64,000 nucleotides of DNA from the NCBI GenBank assembly GCA_963422275.1, contig OY729418.1:4402001-4466000 (forward strand), given 5' to 3'. The translations under genes and the position numbers were made by a program. Within the stretch, counting starts at the first letter, position 1, and every line of letters begins with the position of its first letter. The notes under the pieces were generated by a model. It worked only from the letters and a program-made list of their open reading frames with translations, had not been told where the DNA came from and searched no databases. Below, piece by piece: positions 35,807 through 46,303 of the stretch. The DNA comes from G963422275 sp963422275 (GTDB lineage Bacteria > Pseudomonadota > Alphaproteobacteria > Rhodobacterales > Rhodobacteraceae).

Positions 35807-37030
35807 CTATATGCCCATTAGCAACCGGCGCGGATCTTCGAGCGCCTCCTTAACTCGGACAAGGAACGTCACGGCTCCCTTGCCGTCCACAATCCGGTGG
35901 TCGTATGAGAGCGCAAGGTACATCATCGGGCGGATAGCGATCTCTCGGTCGATCGCCACTGGCCGATCTTGGATCTTGTGCATTCCGAGAATTCCCGATT
36001 GCGGCGGGTTCAATATCGGAGACGACAGCAACGAGCCGTACACGCCACCGTTGGAAATGGTGAATGTTCCGCCCTGCATTTCCGCAAGGGACAGTTTTCC
36101 GTCGCGGGCTCTTGCACCCAATTCAGCGATTCGCTGCTCGATGTCGGCAAACTGCATCGCATGAGCGTTGCGAACAACGGGAACCACCAAGCCGGTCGGG
36201 GTTCCGACCGCGATGCCCATGTGAACGAACTTCTTGTACACGATGTCGGTGCCATCAATTTCCGCATTGACTTCCGGCACCTCGACCAAGGCACTGCAGC
36301 ATGCCTTCACGAAGAACGACATGAATCCCAGCTTCACGCCGTATTTCTGCGCAAAGACATCCTTGTATTCAGCCCTGATCGCCATGATGCCGCTCATGTC
36401 CAACTCGTTGTAGGTGGTCAGCATTGCGGCCGTGTTCTGGGCATCCTTCAACCTTCTGGCGATGGTCTGCCGGAGGCGCGACATCGGAACCCGTTCCTCC
36501 ATCGCGTCGCCCGCACCTGCGCCGGCCATCGGAGCAGCCGGAATTTCGGACATTTGCTCGGCCGCGGCTACTGCCTGCAGAACGTCTTCCTTCATGATAC
36601 GGTCTTTGCGACCGGTTCCCTTCACTTGATCGCGAGCGAGTCCGTGCTCTTCCATCAGCTTCTTGGCGGACGGCGCGTCCTCGATGTCCTGGTCCGGCCT
36701 AGACACGGCTGCCTTTTCGTCCTTGTCCAAGTTCGGTGCAAACTTGACAGCCGGTTTTTTCGGCGCTTTCCGCTCGGGTGCCGTTTCCTCGCCGCTCGCC
36801 TCGACAATTGCGAGCAACGCGCCGGGTTCGACGTTGTCGCCTTCAGGTGCAGCGATCTCTCCAAGAACACCTGCTGTCGGGGAAGGCACCTCTACCGCGA
36901 CCTTGTCGGTTTCGAGCACGCAAACCATTTCGTCGGCCTTGACTTGATCGCCGCTTTTCTTGAACCAAGTTCCAACTGTCGCTTCAGTCACGCTTTCGCC
37001 GAGCGTGGGAACGCGGATTTCAGCTGCCAT
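35807..37030 (-). CDS. sucB: dihydrolipoyllysine succinyltransferase (2-oxoglutarate dehydrogenase E2)
   Basis: 407 residues: N-terminal lipoyl domain with the lipoylated lysine in ETDKVAVEV (about Lys43), a linker, the peripheral-subunit-binding domain (SAKKLMEEHGLARDQVKGTG) and the catalytic domain ending in LSYDHRIVDGKGAVTFL with the active-site His and Asp. ATG at 37030 lies 4 nt after the sucA stop; the ribosome-binding site AAGGAG is within the sucA coding end. Confidence 0.96.
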   Translation of the reverse strand: MAAEIRVPTLGESVTEATVGTWFKKSGDQVKADEMVCVLETDKVAVEVPSPTAGVLGEIAAPEGDNVEPGALLAIVEASGEETAPERKAPKKPAVKFAPNLDKDEKAAVSRPDQDIEDAPSAKKLMEEHGLARDQVKGTGRKDRIMKEDVLQAVAAAEQMSEIPAAPMAGAGAGDAMEERVPMSRLRQTIARRLKDAQNTAAMLTTYNELDMSGIMAIRAEYKDVFAQKYGVKLGFMSFFVKACCSALVEVPEVNAEIDGTDIVYKKFVHMGIAVGTPTGLVVPVVRNAHAMQFADIEQRIAELGARARDGKLSLAEMQGGTFTISNGGVYGSLLSSPILNPPQSGILGMHKIQDRPVAIDREIAIRPMMYLALSYDHRIVDGKGAVTFLVRVKEALEDPRRLLMGI

Positions 37031-37034
37031 TCCG

Positions 37035-40004
37035 TCATTTCTCCTTGATCGTTAGCGCCTCAGCGACAATCGAGGCCTGTTCCCGCTTGTGGCTTGCCAG
37101 AAATCCCGTCGCCGGCGACGCAGCCGCATTGCGTCCGACATAATTCACCCGGTCGCACTTGACCGACGACAGCCGCCCGAGCAGCCACTCCAGATTTGGC
37201 TCGAGGTAGTTCCAAGCCCCCTGATTTCGGGGTTCCTCCTGGCACCACACCACGTCCGCGTTCACGAACCTGCCGACCTCGACCAAAAGCGAAAGCGCTG
37301 GGAACGGATAATACTGCTCGATCCTGAGAAGATATATGTCGTCAATTCCTCGCTTGTCCCGCTCATCCAAGAGATCATAGTAGATTTTGCCCGAAGTCAG
37401 CACAAGTCGCCTGATTTTGTCGTCAGAGACGAGTTGCGTGCCCGAATTGCCCTGCTGCGCATCGTCCCAGAGCACCCTGTGGAAGGTCGTGCCTGACCCG
37501 AACTCCTCAAGCTTGGACACAGCAAGCTTGTGGCGCAGGAGCGATTTCGGCGTCATCAGCACGAGGGGCTTGCGGAAGTCCCTGTGCAACTGCCTCCGCA
37601 GAATATGAAAGTAGTTCGCCGGCGTGGTGCAGTTGGCAACTATCCAGTTGTCCTCGGCCGACAGTTGAAGAAACCGTTCCAATCTGGCGGACGAGTGTTC
37701 GGGCCCCTGCCCCTCAAACCCATGTGGAAGCAGCATGACCAGTCCCGACATTCGCAGCCACTTTTTCTCGCCCGGCGCGATGAACTGGTCAAACATTATC
37801 TGCGCACCGTTGGCAAAGTCGCCGAACTGCGCCTCCCAAAGCACCAACGCGTTCGGCTCGCTGAGCGAGTATCCATACTCGAATCCGAGAACGGCGAATT
37901 CGGACAGCATCGAATCGATGACTTGAAAGTGTGCCTGGCCACCGCCAATGTGGTTCAGCGGATAGTAGCGCTTTTCGGTTTCTTGATCGATGAACGCGGA
38001 GTGCCGCTGGCTGAACGTCCCACGAGTTGAATCCTGCCCGGACAGCCGTACCGGATAGCCTTCCTTGAGCAACGTGCCGAACGCAAGCGCCTCGCCAATG
38101 GCCCAGTCGCATTGCTCGCCAGTATCGAAAACCCTCTTTCTAGCGTTGAGCAGACGCGCCAGCGTGCGATGAATCTTGAAATCCTTTGGGATCGTGACGA
38201 GAGCCTTGCCGATTGATTGCAGCGTCTTGAGTTCCACGCCGGTCTTCCCCGGCTGGTAGTTTTCCACATTCGGCTGCATGTGCTTCCAGCGGCCGTCGAG
38301 CCAGTCAGCTTCGTTCGGCCTGTAGGATTTCGCAACCGAAAACTCCTCTTCGAGTCTTTCCTGGAAATTGCGCTTCATGTCTTCGATATCAGGCTTCGGT
38401 ATCAGCCCGTCCACAACCAGCCGTTCGGAATAGACCTCCAGTGTCGTCTTGTGCCTCTTGATGATCCCGTACATCTTCGGCTGAGTGAACATCGGCTCGT
38501 CGCCTTCGTTGTGCCCGAACCTCCGGTAGCAGAACACGTCTATGATGACGTCCTTGAGAAACTTCTGCCGAAATTCCGTGGCAACCCTGGCGGCGTGAAC
38601 GACGGCCTCGGGATCGTCGCCATTAACGTGGAATATCGGTGCCTCGGTCATCATGCCGATGTCAGTCGGATAATAGGACGATCGCGAATAGTGCGGCGCA
38701 GTCGTGAACCCGATTTGGTTGTTGACGATGACATGAATTGTTCCTCCCGTCCGGTGGCCTGCAAGACCGGACAGCCCGAAACACTCCGCAACGATGCCTT
38801 GGCCCGCAAATGCAGCGTCGCCGTGAAGCAGAAGCGGAATGACCCTGGACTGGTCGCCGTCACCTATTTGATCGAGCTTGGCCCGAGCCTTCCCGAGAAC
38901 GACGGGATTGACTGCCTCCAGATGCGACGGGTTGGCGGTTAGCGAAAGGTGAACCTTGTTGCCATCGAATATCCTGTCTGAAGACGCCCCTAGATGGTAT
39001 TTGACGTCACCTGACCCGGCCACGTCCTCGGGCTTGAAACTGCCTCCCTGAAATTCGTTCAGGATCGCGCGGTAAGGCTTGCCCATGACGTTGGCGAGAA
39101 TGTTCAACCGACCTCGATGCGGCATGCCTATGACGATGTCCTTGACCCCAAGAGCGCCGCCACGCTTGATTATCTGTTCCATCGCTGGAATGACGGATTC
39201 TCCTCCGTCCAGCCCAAATCGTTTCGTTCCCGTGTATTTTACATGGAGAAATTTCTCGAACCCCTCCGCCTCGACAAGCTTGTTCAGGATCGCGCGCCGC
39301 CCTTCCCTTGTGAACTGGATCTCCTTGCCATAGCCTTCGATCCGCTCCTTCAGCCACGCCGACTGTTCTGGATCCGAGATGTGCATATACTGTAGCGCGA
39401 ACGTCCCGCAGTAGGTCCTCTTGACCAGCGCCAGGATTTCGCGGAGCGTGGCCATATCGAGGCCAAGAACTTGGTTAAGGAAGATGGGACGGCCCATATC
39501 CATTTCGCCAAATCCATAGTTCGAGGGATTGAGTTCCGGGTGTGGGTCGTGCGGACGCATGCCTAGAGGATCGAGATTCGCAACCCTGTGGCCTCTGATC
39601 CGGTAGGCCCGGATCAGCATCAGTGCCCTTATCGAATCGAGAACGCGTTGTTGCACGCTGGCATCGGAAATGTCGATGCCGCCTTCTGCGGCCTTCGCGC
39701 GGATCACCCGTCCCGCAGAAGCGCCAAAATCCACGACCTCCTCTGGCCACTGGCCATCGAACGCCGCTGTGATCTCGTCCGAAGGAACCGCGGGCCAACC
39801 AGGTCTTGCCCACGAGGGACCCAGAGCTTCCTTGCCAGAGTCAGCCCCGTTCGGTCCGATCGCATCGAAGTAGCACCGCCATGACTCATCGACCAATGCA
39901 GGACTTGCGGAATATTTGGCGTACAGGCACTCGATGTAGTCGGCATTGTGCCCATGCAGGAAGCTCGATGAGTGAAATACTTCGTTAGCGCCAAGTTTGC
40001 TCAT
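37035..40004 (-). CDS. sucA: 2-oxoglutarate dehydrogenase E1 component
   Basis: 989 residues, full length. Thiamine-diphosphate-dependent decarboxylase of the TCA cycle. Recognisable segments are the N-terminal FLHGHNADYIECLY, GMPHRGRLNILANV, HLSLTANPSHLEAVNPVV, LHGDAAFAGQG, the TPP-binding RFGHNEGDEPMFTQP, and ALVLWEAQFGDFANGAQI in the transketolase-like half. AGAGGGGG precedes the ATG. Upstream sucD is 117 nt away. Confidence 0.97.
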   Translation of the reverse strand: MSKLGANEVFHSSSFLHGHNADYIECLYAKYSASPALVDESWRCYFDAIGPNGADSGKEALGPSWARPGWPAVPSDEITAAFDGQWPEEVVDFGASAGRVIRAKAAEGGIDISDASVQQRVLDSIRALMLIRAYRIRGHRVANLDPLGMRPHDPHPELNPSNYGFGEMDMGRPIFLNQVLGLDMATLREILALVKRTYCGTFALQYMHISDPEQSAWLKERIEGYGKEIQFTREGRRAILNKLVEAEGFEKFLHVKYTGTKRFGLDGGESVIPAMEQIIKRGGALGVKDIVIGMPHRGRLNILANVMGKPYRAILNEFQGGSFKPEDVAGSGDVKYHLGASSDRIFDGNKVHLSLTANPSHLEAVNPVVLGKARAKLDQIGDGDQSRVIPLLLHGDAAFAGQGIVAECFGLSGLAGHRTGGTIHVIVNNQIGFTTAPHYSRSSYYPTDIGMMTEAPIFHVNGDDPEAVVHAARVATEFRQKFLKDVIIDVFCYRRFGHNEGDEPMFTQPKMYGIIKRHKTTLEVYSERLVVDGLIPKPDIEDMKRNFQERLEEEFSVAKSYRPNEADWLDGRWKHMQPNVENYQPGKTGVELKTLQSIGKALVTIPKDFKIHRTLARLLNARKRVFDTGEQCDWAIGEALAFGTLLKEGYPVRLSGQDSTRGTFSQRHSAFIDQETEKRYYPLNHIGGGQAHFQVIDSMLSEFAVLGFEYGYSLSEPNALVLWEAQFGDFANGAQIMFDQFIAPGEKKWLRMSGLVMLLPHGFEGQGPEHSSARLERFLQLSAEDNWIVANCTTPANYFHILRRQLHRDFRKPLVLMTPKSLLRHKLAVSKLEEFGSGTTFHRVLWDDAQQGNSGTQLVSDDKIRRLVLTSGKIYYDLLDERDKRGIDDIYLLRIEQYYPFPALSLLVEVGRFVNADVVWCQEEPRNQGAWNYLEPNLEWLLGRLSSVKCDRVNYVGRNAAASPATGFLASHKREQASIVAEALTIKEK

Positions 40005-40121
40005 TTGTCCCCCTCTTCAGGTTGATCACCTCGCACTTATGTCGGATGGTTTCTGATTCTCGCTTTCGCCTTCTGTTACAAACGTTTCAGTCCCTGGTGG
40101 AATCCTGCAGGACGGAGTCTG

Positions 40122-41006
40122 TCAGCGACTGATCGCCTGAATAACGGCCTCGCCAAGCGTGGCCGGGCTTTCAGCCACTACAAAACCGGCAGATCGCATG
40201 GCTTCGATCTTTGCGTCGGCACCTCCCTTTCCGCCTGAGATCACTGCGCCGGCATGACCCATGCGCCGGCCGGGAGGCGCCGTGCGGCCTGCCACGAAGC
40301 CGGCGATCGGCTTGCGCCTTCCCTTGCTTGCCTCGTCCTTGATAAATTGCGCCGCGTCTTCCTCAGCACTTCCTCCGATCTCGCCTATCATGATTATCGA
40401 TTCGGTCTCCTCGTCAGCAAGGAACAGTTCCAGCACATCAATGTGCTCAGTTCCCTTGACCGGGTCGCCTCCGATTCCAACGCATGTGGACTGGCCCAGA
40501 CCTGCGTCCGTCGTCTGCTTGACCGCCTCGTAGGTGAGCGTGCCAGAGCGCGAAACGACACCAACCTTTCCTCGCTTGTGAATGTGACCGGGCATGATTC
40601 CGATCTTGCACTCGTCAGGGGTTATGACGCCCGGGCAATTTGGACCGATAAGCCGCGACTGTGAGTTGAGCAACGCCCTCTTCACCTTAATCATGTCCAA
40701 GACGGGTATTCCTTCGGTGATGCACACGATCAGCTCCATCCCGGCATCGATCGCTTCAAGCATGGCATCCGCAGCGAATGCCGGCGGCACGTAGATCGAC
40801 GATGCCGTAGCACCTGTTTCCGCCTTTGCTTCATGGACCGTGTCGAAGACCGGAAGTCTCAGATGTTCGCTACCGCCCTTGCCGGGGGTTACCCCACCGA
40901 CAACTTTCGTACCGTAGGCAAGTGCCTGTTCGGAATGAAACGTTCCCTGGGAGCCGGTGAACCCCTGGCAGATCACCTTGGTGCGCGCGTTGACGAAAAT
41001 GGCCAT
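40122..41006 (-). CDS. sucD: succinyl-CoA ligase, alpha subunit
   Basis: 294 residues. CoA-binding Rossmann start (KVICQGFTGSQGTFHSEQA) and the phosphohistidine loop GRTAPPGRRMGHAGAVISG with the catalytic His near residue 250. Forms the heterodimer with SucC, 31 nt upstream, making succinate and ATP or GTP. Ribosome-binding site is weak. Confidence 0.97.
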   Translation of the reverse strand: MAIFVNARTKVICQGFTGSQGTFHSEQALAYGTKVVGGVTPGKGGSEHLRLPVFDTVHEAKAETGATASSIYVPPAFAADAMLEAIDAGMELIVCITEGIPVLDMIKVKRALLNSQSRLIGPNCPGVITPDECKIGIMPGHIHKRGKVGVVSRSGTLTYEAVKQTTDAGLGQSTCVGIGGDPVKGTEHIDVLELFLADEETESIIMIGEIGGSAEEDAAQFIKDEASKGRRKPIAGFVAGRTAPPGRRMGHAGAVISGGKGGADAKIEAMRSAGFVVAESPATLGEAVIQAISR

Positions 41007-41037
41007 GGCTTAAACTAATCCCCGAGTTGTGATTGTC

Positions 41038-42243
41038 CTACCGTCCCGCAGCGCCGCGAACGGCAGCGACGATCTTTTCGGCGGCATCACTTAAGTTGTT
41101 GGCGGCAATGACATTCAGGCCGCTGTTGTTGATGATTGTCTTGCCCTGCGCGACGTTTGTGCCTTCGAGGCGCACGACCAGCGGCACTCTCAAGCCCGTC
41201 TCTCGTGTTGCCTCGACCACCCCTTCGGCAATGATGTCGCAACGCATGATTCCGCCAAAGATGTTCACGAGGATTCCCTTAACCTTGGGATCGGAAGTGA
41301 TGATTCTGAAGGCTTCGACGACTTTCTCCTTCGACGCGCCGCCTCCGACATCCAGAAAGTTGGCGGGTTCGGACCCGTAAAGCTTGATGATGTCCATTGT
41401 TGCCATTGCCAAGCCGGCACCATTCACCATGCAGCCGATCTCACCATCGAGCGCGATGTAGTTCAGATCGAACTTGGACGCAGCCAGCTCCTTCGGATCT
41501 TCCTCGGTCTCGTCACGCAAGGCCATGATGTCAGAGTGCCGGTACAAGGCACTGGAGTCGAAGCTCATCTTGCAGTCCAAGCATTGGATGTCCCCGCTCT
41601 TGGACACGATCAGGGGGTTGATCTCGATCATTTCGGCATCCTTGCCTGCAAACAGGCCATACAGTGCGTTCATGAGCCTCACGCATTGTCGGACCTGCGC
41701 TCCCTCGAGCCCAAGTGCAAATGCGACCCTGCGGCCATGCATTGGCTGAATGCCAGTGGCTGGGTCCACGCCGAAAGAAACGATCTTTTCAGGGTGGGAT
41801 GCGGCAACCTCCTCAATGTCCATGCCGCCTTCCGTGGAGCAGACGAAGGATATGCGCGAGCTTTTCCGGTCAACCAAGAGCGCAAGATAGAACTCGCGCT
41901 CAATTGCAACGCCGTCTTCGATGTATACCCGGTTGACCTGCTTTCCCGAAGGCCCGGTTTGATGGGTGACGAGTGTACGACCAAGCATTCTGCACGCTTC
42001 GACGGCCGCCTCCTCGACAGAATGCGCGATCCTAACGCCACCCTTGTTGCCGGCGTCGGCCTCGATAAACGAGCCTTTGCCGCGTCCACCCGCGTGAATC
42101 TGAGCTTTCACCACCCAGACCGGTCCATCAAGCTCGCCGGCGGCGTTCTTGGCGTCCTCGGCCCTTAGAACCGGCCTTCCAGCGGCCACTGGCATCCTGT
42201 GCTGACGAAGGAGATCCTTGGCCTGGTACTCGTGAATGTTCAT
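41038..42243 (-). CDS. sucC: succinyl-CoA ligase, beta subunit
   Basis: 401 residues. N-terminal ATP-grasp fold starting MNIHEYQAKDLLRQHRMPV, with VVKAQIHAGGRGKG for nucleotide binding, and the C-terminal ligase domain with NIFGGIMRCDIIAEGV. AAGGAACCC precedes the ATG. Transcribed with sucD; 158 nt separate it from mdh. Confidence 0.97.
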   Translation of the reverse strand: MNIHEYQAKDLLRQHRMPVAAGRPVLRAEDAKNAAGELDGPVWVVKAQIHAGGRGKGSFIEADAGNKGGVRIAHSVEEAAVEACRMLGRTLVTHQTGPSGKQVNRVYIEDGVAIEREFYLALLVDRKSSRISFVCSTEGGMDIEEVAASHPEKIVSFGVDPATGIQPMHGRRVAFALGLEGAQVRQCVRLMNALYGLFAGKDAEMIEINPLIVSKSGDIQCLDCKMSFDSSALYRHSDIMALRDETEEDPKELAASKFDLNYIALDGEIGCMVNGAGLAMATMDIIKLYGSEPANFLDVGGGASKEKVVEAFRIITSDPKVKGILVNIFGGIMRCDIIAEGVVEATRETGLRVPLVVRLEGTNVAQGKTIINNSGLNVIAANNLSDAAEKIVAAVRGAAGR

Positions 42244-42401
42244 GGGTTCCTTCCCGAACGGGGCGGTTTTTCAGGATTTCGCACAACGAAGAGCGAAAAT
42301 AAAGCGGCAATCATCTCAAGCTTGGTTTGTGACGCATTGCGACCTGAGCCAAAGGCTTCGTCCAGCGGAACAATCCGCTCAAATGCAGGCGCAGCTGATT
42401 G

Positions 42402-43361
42402 TCACAGGCTGCTGTCAATTCTCCTGCATGCCTCGATAAGCTTCCGCACCTGATCAACGGAGTGCGCGAACATTCCCTTCTCGGCGGTGTCCATGGAGAT
42501 CTGGATGACCCGCTCGACTCCGCCCGCGCCTATGACCACCGGCACTCCCACGTAGATGTCGTCCTGCCCGTACTGTCCGGTCAGGTGCGCGGCGCAAGGG
42601 AGCACCCTCTTCTGGTCCTTCAGGTAGGCTTCGGCCATCTCGATTGCCGAAGCGGCGGGAGCGTAAAATGCTGAACCATTGCCAAGGAGCTTGAGTATCT
42701 CGGCTCCGCCGTCACGCGTCCGCTGAACGATCTCGTCAAGCCGCTTCTGTGTCGTCCAGCCCATGTCCACTAGGTCGGGAAGCGGAATTCCGGCAACCGT
42801 GGAATAACGAGGCAGCGGCACCATGGTATCGCCATGCCCGCCGAGGACGAACGCTGTCACGTCACGCATCGAGACGCCGAATTCCAGCGAGAGGAAGTGC
42901 CGGAACCGGGCTGAATCAAGAATGCCGGCCATTCCGACGACCTTGTGGTGCGAAAGGCCCGAAAACTCCCTTAGTGCCCAGACCATCGCGTCGAGCGGAT
43001 TCGTGATACAGATCACAAACGCATCGGGGGCATATCTCGCAATGCCTTCCCCGACTGCCTTCATGACCTTCAGGTTCACGCCAATCAGGTCGTCCCTGGA
43101 CATTCCAGAAATTCGGGGGACACCGGCCGTCACGATGCAGACATCGGCTCCCTCGATCGCCGAGTAGTCGTCGGAACCTGAAAGGCTTGCATCGAACTTC
43201 AGAACTGGACCGCTCTCTGCAATGTCCAGCGCCTTTCCATCAGGCACTCCAGCCACGATATCGAACAACACGACATTGCCCAGTTCCTTCATGGCAGACA
43301 GGAGCGCCAGCGTGCCGCCAATCTGTCCGGAACCGATCATCGCGAGTTTTGGTCGTGCCAT
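42402..43361 (-). CDS. mdh: malate dehydrogenase
   Basis: 319 residues of the lactate-like malate dehydrogenase group common in alphaproteobacteria. NAD motif GSGQIGGTLA, substrate-binding arginines in GVPRISGMSRDDL, and the catalytic His in LGGHGDTMVPLPRYSTV. GGAG lies 8 nt before the ATG at 43361. First gene of the minus-strand TCA block and divergent from sdhC. Confidence 0.96.
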   Translation of the reverse strand: MARPKLAMIGSGQIGGTLALLSAMKELGNVVLFDIVAGVPDGKALDIAESGPVLKFDASLSGSDDYSAIEGADVCIVTAGVPRISGMSRDDLIGVNLKVMKAVGEGIARYAPDAFVICITNPLDAMVWALREFSGLSHHKVVGMAGILDSARFRHFLSLEFGVSMRDVTAFVLGGHGDTMVPLPRYSTVAGIPLPDLVDMGWTTQKRLDEIVQRTRDGGAEILKLLGNGSAFYAPAASAIEMAEAYLKDQKRVLPCAAHLTGQYGQDDIYVGVPVVIGAGGVERVIQISMDTAEKGMFAHSVDQVRKLIEACRRIDSSL

Positions 43362-43704
43362 CTTGCAGTCTCCTATGATATATCTGGTGTGTACGCCTCT
43401 ACAAACTCAACGAGGTGAAAACAAGGTCGTTAAAAGCCGGAACGTTCAGTTCGCAAGTGATCAAGACCGTTGCAAATGCGGAAACGCATTGTCCTGCACA
43501 ACACGAGCTGCAACCATCACTGTGAAGAAGCATGTCCACGACCGGATGGATGTGCTTCGCCACAGTCTTTCAACAATTGAGTGCATCGACCGTTATTGGT
43601 ACTGGCAATTCCCAGAAATTTCCATCTTTCAATCTGCTCGTCATTTTGCAATAGTCATGCGTGTTCGTACAAGCTGGGACAGCAGATGCCATGCTGGTGC
43701 AGGA
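43362..43704. promoter_or_regulatory. divergent mdh-sdhC intergenic region
   Basis: 343 bases between two divergent TCA operons, without a supported gene. Promoters for the mdh-suc and sdh units must lie here, but I cannot mark -35/-10 boxes or an operator with confidence. The open frame that runs through it in front of sdhC has no ribosome-binding site. Confidence 0.5.
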
Positions 43705-44088
43705 ATGAGTGACAACATACCCGGAATTCGTCCGCTCTCGCCGCATGCCACGATATACCGATGGCCCCTGAACGCTGTCATGTCGATTATGCACCGAATC
43801 ACGGGGGTCGGACTCGTGGTTGGAGCGTGTCTTGTGGTCTGGTGGCTTTTCGCCGCATCGATCTCCGAGGAGCACTTCAAGTTTGTCGACGGGCTCCTTA
43901 CATCGATCATTGGCGAGTTGGTGATGCTGGGTTTGCTGGCGGCATTCTGGTACCATTTCTGCAACGGAATCAGGCACCTGATCTGGGACATGGGCACCGG
44001 ATTTGACGCAGCCAACGTCCGGCTGTCTGCCATGCTTGGACTTCTTGGCACGGCGGTACTGACCGGTGGCACAGTGCTGCTCGCGTGA
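43705..44088 (+). CDS. sdhC: succinate dehydrogenase cytochrome b556 subunit
   Basis: 127 residues with three membrane spans. Typical RPLSPHATIYRWPLNAVMSI start including the Ser/Arg near the quinone site, HRITG, and HFCNGIRHLIWDMG with the haem-ligand histidine. ATG at 43705 was chosen because homology starts there; the upstream frame extension is non-coding. Confidence 0.95.
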   Translation: MSDNIPGIRPLSPHATIYRWPLNAVMSIMHRITGVGLVVGACLVVWWLFAASISEEHFKFVDGLLTSIIGELVMLGLLAAFWYHFCNGIRHLIWDMGTGFDAANVRLSAMLGLLGTAVLTGGTVLLA

Positions 44089-44098
44089 GAGGTGCAAA

Positions 44099-44485
44099 AT
44101 GACCTTCAGAACAGACTATAGCAGAGTCGCGGGACTGGGACCGGCTCGCCAGGGTGCGCAACGCTGGTGGATGCAGAGGCTGGCCTCGGTAGCGCTCGTT
44201 CCGCTCGCCTTTATCTTCATAAGCGCCATCTCGAGGTCTCTTGGCGCAAGCCGAGAGGAAGTTCTCGGGATTTTCGCGAATCCCTGGAACTCAATTGGCA
44301 CCATGCTGTTTCTCGTTGTCGGCTTCATGCACCTCAGGATGGGGCTTCATGAAGTCATTGAGGACTACGTTCACACGAAGGGTACAGCGACAATGCTGCA
44401 TGTGCTGAATACTCTCCTCTGCTGGGGTTTTGCCGTTACCGGAGTCTTCGCCGTGGCGCGAATGACGCTCGGACTCGGCGAATGA
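44099..44485 (+). CDS. sdhD: succinate dehydrogenase membrane anchor subunit
   Basis: 128 residues, three spans. AQRWWMQRLASVALVPLAFI at the first span and GFMHLRMGLHEVIEDYVH with the second haem ligand and quinone-site residues. GAGAGGTG precedes the ATG at 44099, 10 nt after sdhC. Anchors SdhAB to the inner membrane. Confidence 0.94.
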   Translation: MTFRTDYSRVAGLGPARQGAQRWWMQRLASVALVPLAFIFISAISRSLGASREEVLGIFANPWNSIGTMLFLVVGFMHLRMGLHEVIEDYVHTKGTATMLHVLNTLLCWGFAVTGVFAVARMTLGLGE

Positions 44486-46303
44486 GTGGAGACAGCCTTG
44501 GCCGCGTATGATTTCGTTAACCACTCCTACGACATAGTTGTGGTCGGCGCTGGCGGTGCTGGTCTGAGGGCAACCCTTGGAATGGCGGAGCAGGGCCTGA
44601 AGACAGCGTGCATTACGAAAGTCTTTCCGACCCGTTCACACACGGTTGCAGCGCAAGGGGGGATCGCCGCTTCCCTCGGCAACATGGGCCCGGACAATTG
44701 GCAATGGCACATGTACGACACCGTTAAGGGGTCTGACTGGCTCGGCGACATGGACGCCATGGAATACTTGGCACGGCAGGCTCCCAGAGCGGTTTACGAA
44801 CTAGAGCATTACGGAGTGCCCTTCTCTCGAACGGAAGAGGGCAAGATTTTCCAGAGACCCTTCGGGGGACATACCACGGAGTTCGGGGAAGGACCCTCGG
44901 TGCAGCGGACCTGCTCGGCGGCGGATCGAACCGGGCACGCGATCTTGCACACGCTCTACGGGCAGTCCCTGAAGCAAAAGGCCGAATTCTTCATCGAGTA
45001 CTTCACGACCGACCTGATCATGTCCGAGGACGGAATCTGCCAAGGTGTCTTGGCATGGAAGCTCGATGACGGAACCATGCACCGCTTCAGCGCAAAGATG
45101 ACCGTGTTGGCGACCGGCGGCTACGGAAGGGCGTACTTTTCCGCCACGTCGGCGCATACCTGCACGGGGGACGGCAACGGAATGGCCGTACGGGCGGGCG
45201 TCCCATTGCAAGACATGGAGTTTGTTCAGTTCCACCCGACCGGAATCTACGGTGCAGGAGTTCTGATAACCGAGGGTGCGCGGGGAGAAGGCGGATATCT
45301 CACCAACTCGGAGGGCGAGCGATTCATGGAGCGGTATGCGCCAACCTACAAGGATCTGGCAAGCCGTGATGTCGTGTCCCGTTGCATGACCATGGAAATC
45401 CGCGAGGGCCGCGGGGTCGGCCCCGAAAAGGACCACATCTACCTGCACCTGAACCATCTTCCGCCGGAGGTGCTTGCCGAGCGACTCCCGGGAATATCGG
45501 AATCGGCGAAGATATTTGCAGGTGTCGACCTGACCCGCAATCCGATCCCTGTGCTTCCAACGGTGCATTACAACATGGGGGGAATACCCACCAACTACTG
45601 GGGCGAGGCGCTGAACCCCCGCATCGATAGTCCCGACGCGGTGCAGCCCGGACTCATGGCTGTGGGTGAAGCTGGCTGCGCATCGGTTCATGGAGCAAAC
45701 AGGCTGGGGTCGAATTCTCTCATCGACTTGGTGGTATTCGGCCGTGCCGCCGCGATCAGGGCCGGAGAGACGGTAAATCCCGACGAGCCGAACATGCAGC
45801 TCAACGCAAACTCGATCGAGCGCTCGATGGACCGGTTCGATCTATTCCGCCATGCCCATGGATCGGTTCCCACTGCCGAACTTAGACTCTCAATGCAGAG
45901 GGCGATGCAAACCGACGCCGCCGTCTTCCGCAGTAGCGAGACGCTCTCTGCCGGGGTGATGAAAATGAAGGAACTTGTGGAGTGTATCGCGGACATCAGC
46001 GTAACCGACCGGTCAATGATCTGGAACTCCGACCTCATGGAAACTTTCGAGCTTGCCAATCTCATTCCGAACGCACTTGCGACGATCGTGGCTGCGGAGG
46101 CCCGCAAGGAAAGCCGGGGTGCGCATGCTCATGAGGACTACCCGGATCGGGACGACGAAAACTGGCGCGTTCACAGCCTCGCGAGAATCGACGGAGCGAA
46201 TGTGGTTTTGGACTACCGCCCCGTTCACGTCGAGCCGCTGACAAGTGTCGATAAAGGCGGTATAGAGATCGAGAGAATCGCCCCAAAACCGAGGGTGTAC
46301 TAG
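44486..46303 (+). CDS. sdhA: succinate dehydrogenase flavoprotein subunit
   Basis: 605 residues, full length. FAD fold VVVGAGGAGLRATLGMAEQG, the covalently flavinylated His52 in TRSHTVAAQGGIAA, active-site segments HTEFGEGPSVQRTC-like TTEFGEGPSVQRT and QFHPTGIYGAGVLITEGARG, and the substrate-binding HYNMGG. Starts with GTG directly after the sdhD stop and has no strong ribosome-binding site, so translation is likely coupled to sdhD. Confidence 0.96.
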   Translation: METALAAYDFVNHSYDIVVVGAGGAGLRATLGMAEQGLKTACITKVFPTRSHTVAAQGGIAASLGNMGPDNWQWHMYDTVKGSDWLGDMDAMEYLARQAPRAVYELEHYGVPFSRTEEGKIFQRPFGGHTTEFGEGPSVQRTCSAADRTGHAILHTLYGQSLKQKAEFFIEYFTTDLIMSEDGICQGVLAWKLDDGTMHRFSAKMTVLATGGYGRAYFSATSAHTCTGDGNGMAVRAGVPLQDMEFVQFHPTGIYGAGVLITEGARGEGGYLTNSEGERFMERYAPTYKDLASRDVVSRCMTMEIREGRGVGPEKDHIYLHLNHLPPEVLAERLPGISESAKIFAGVDLTRNPIPVLPTVHYNMGGIPTNYWGEALNPRIDSPDAVQPGLMAVGEAGCASVHGANRLGSNSLIDLVVFGRAAAIRAGETVNPDEPNMQLNANSIERSMDRFDLFRHAHGSVPTAELRLSMQRAMQTDAAVFRSSETLSAGVMKMKELVECIADISVTDRSMIWNSDLMETFELANLIPNALATIVAAEARKESRGAHAHEDYPDRDDENWRVHSLARIDGANVVLDYRPVHVEPLTSVDKGGIEIERIAPKPRVY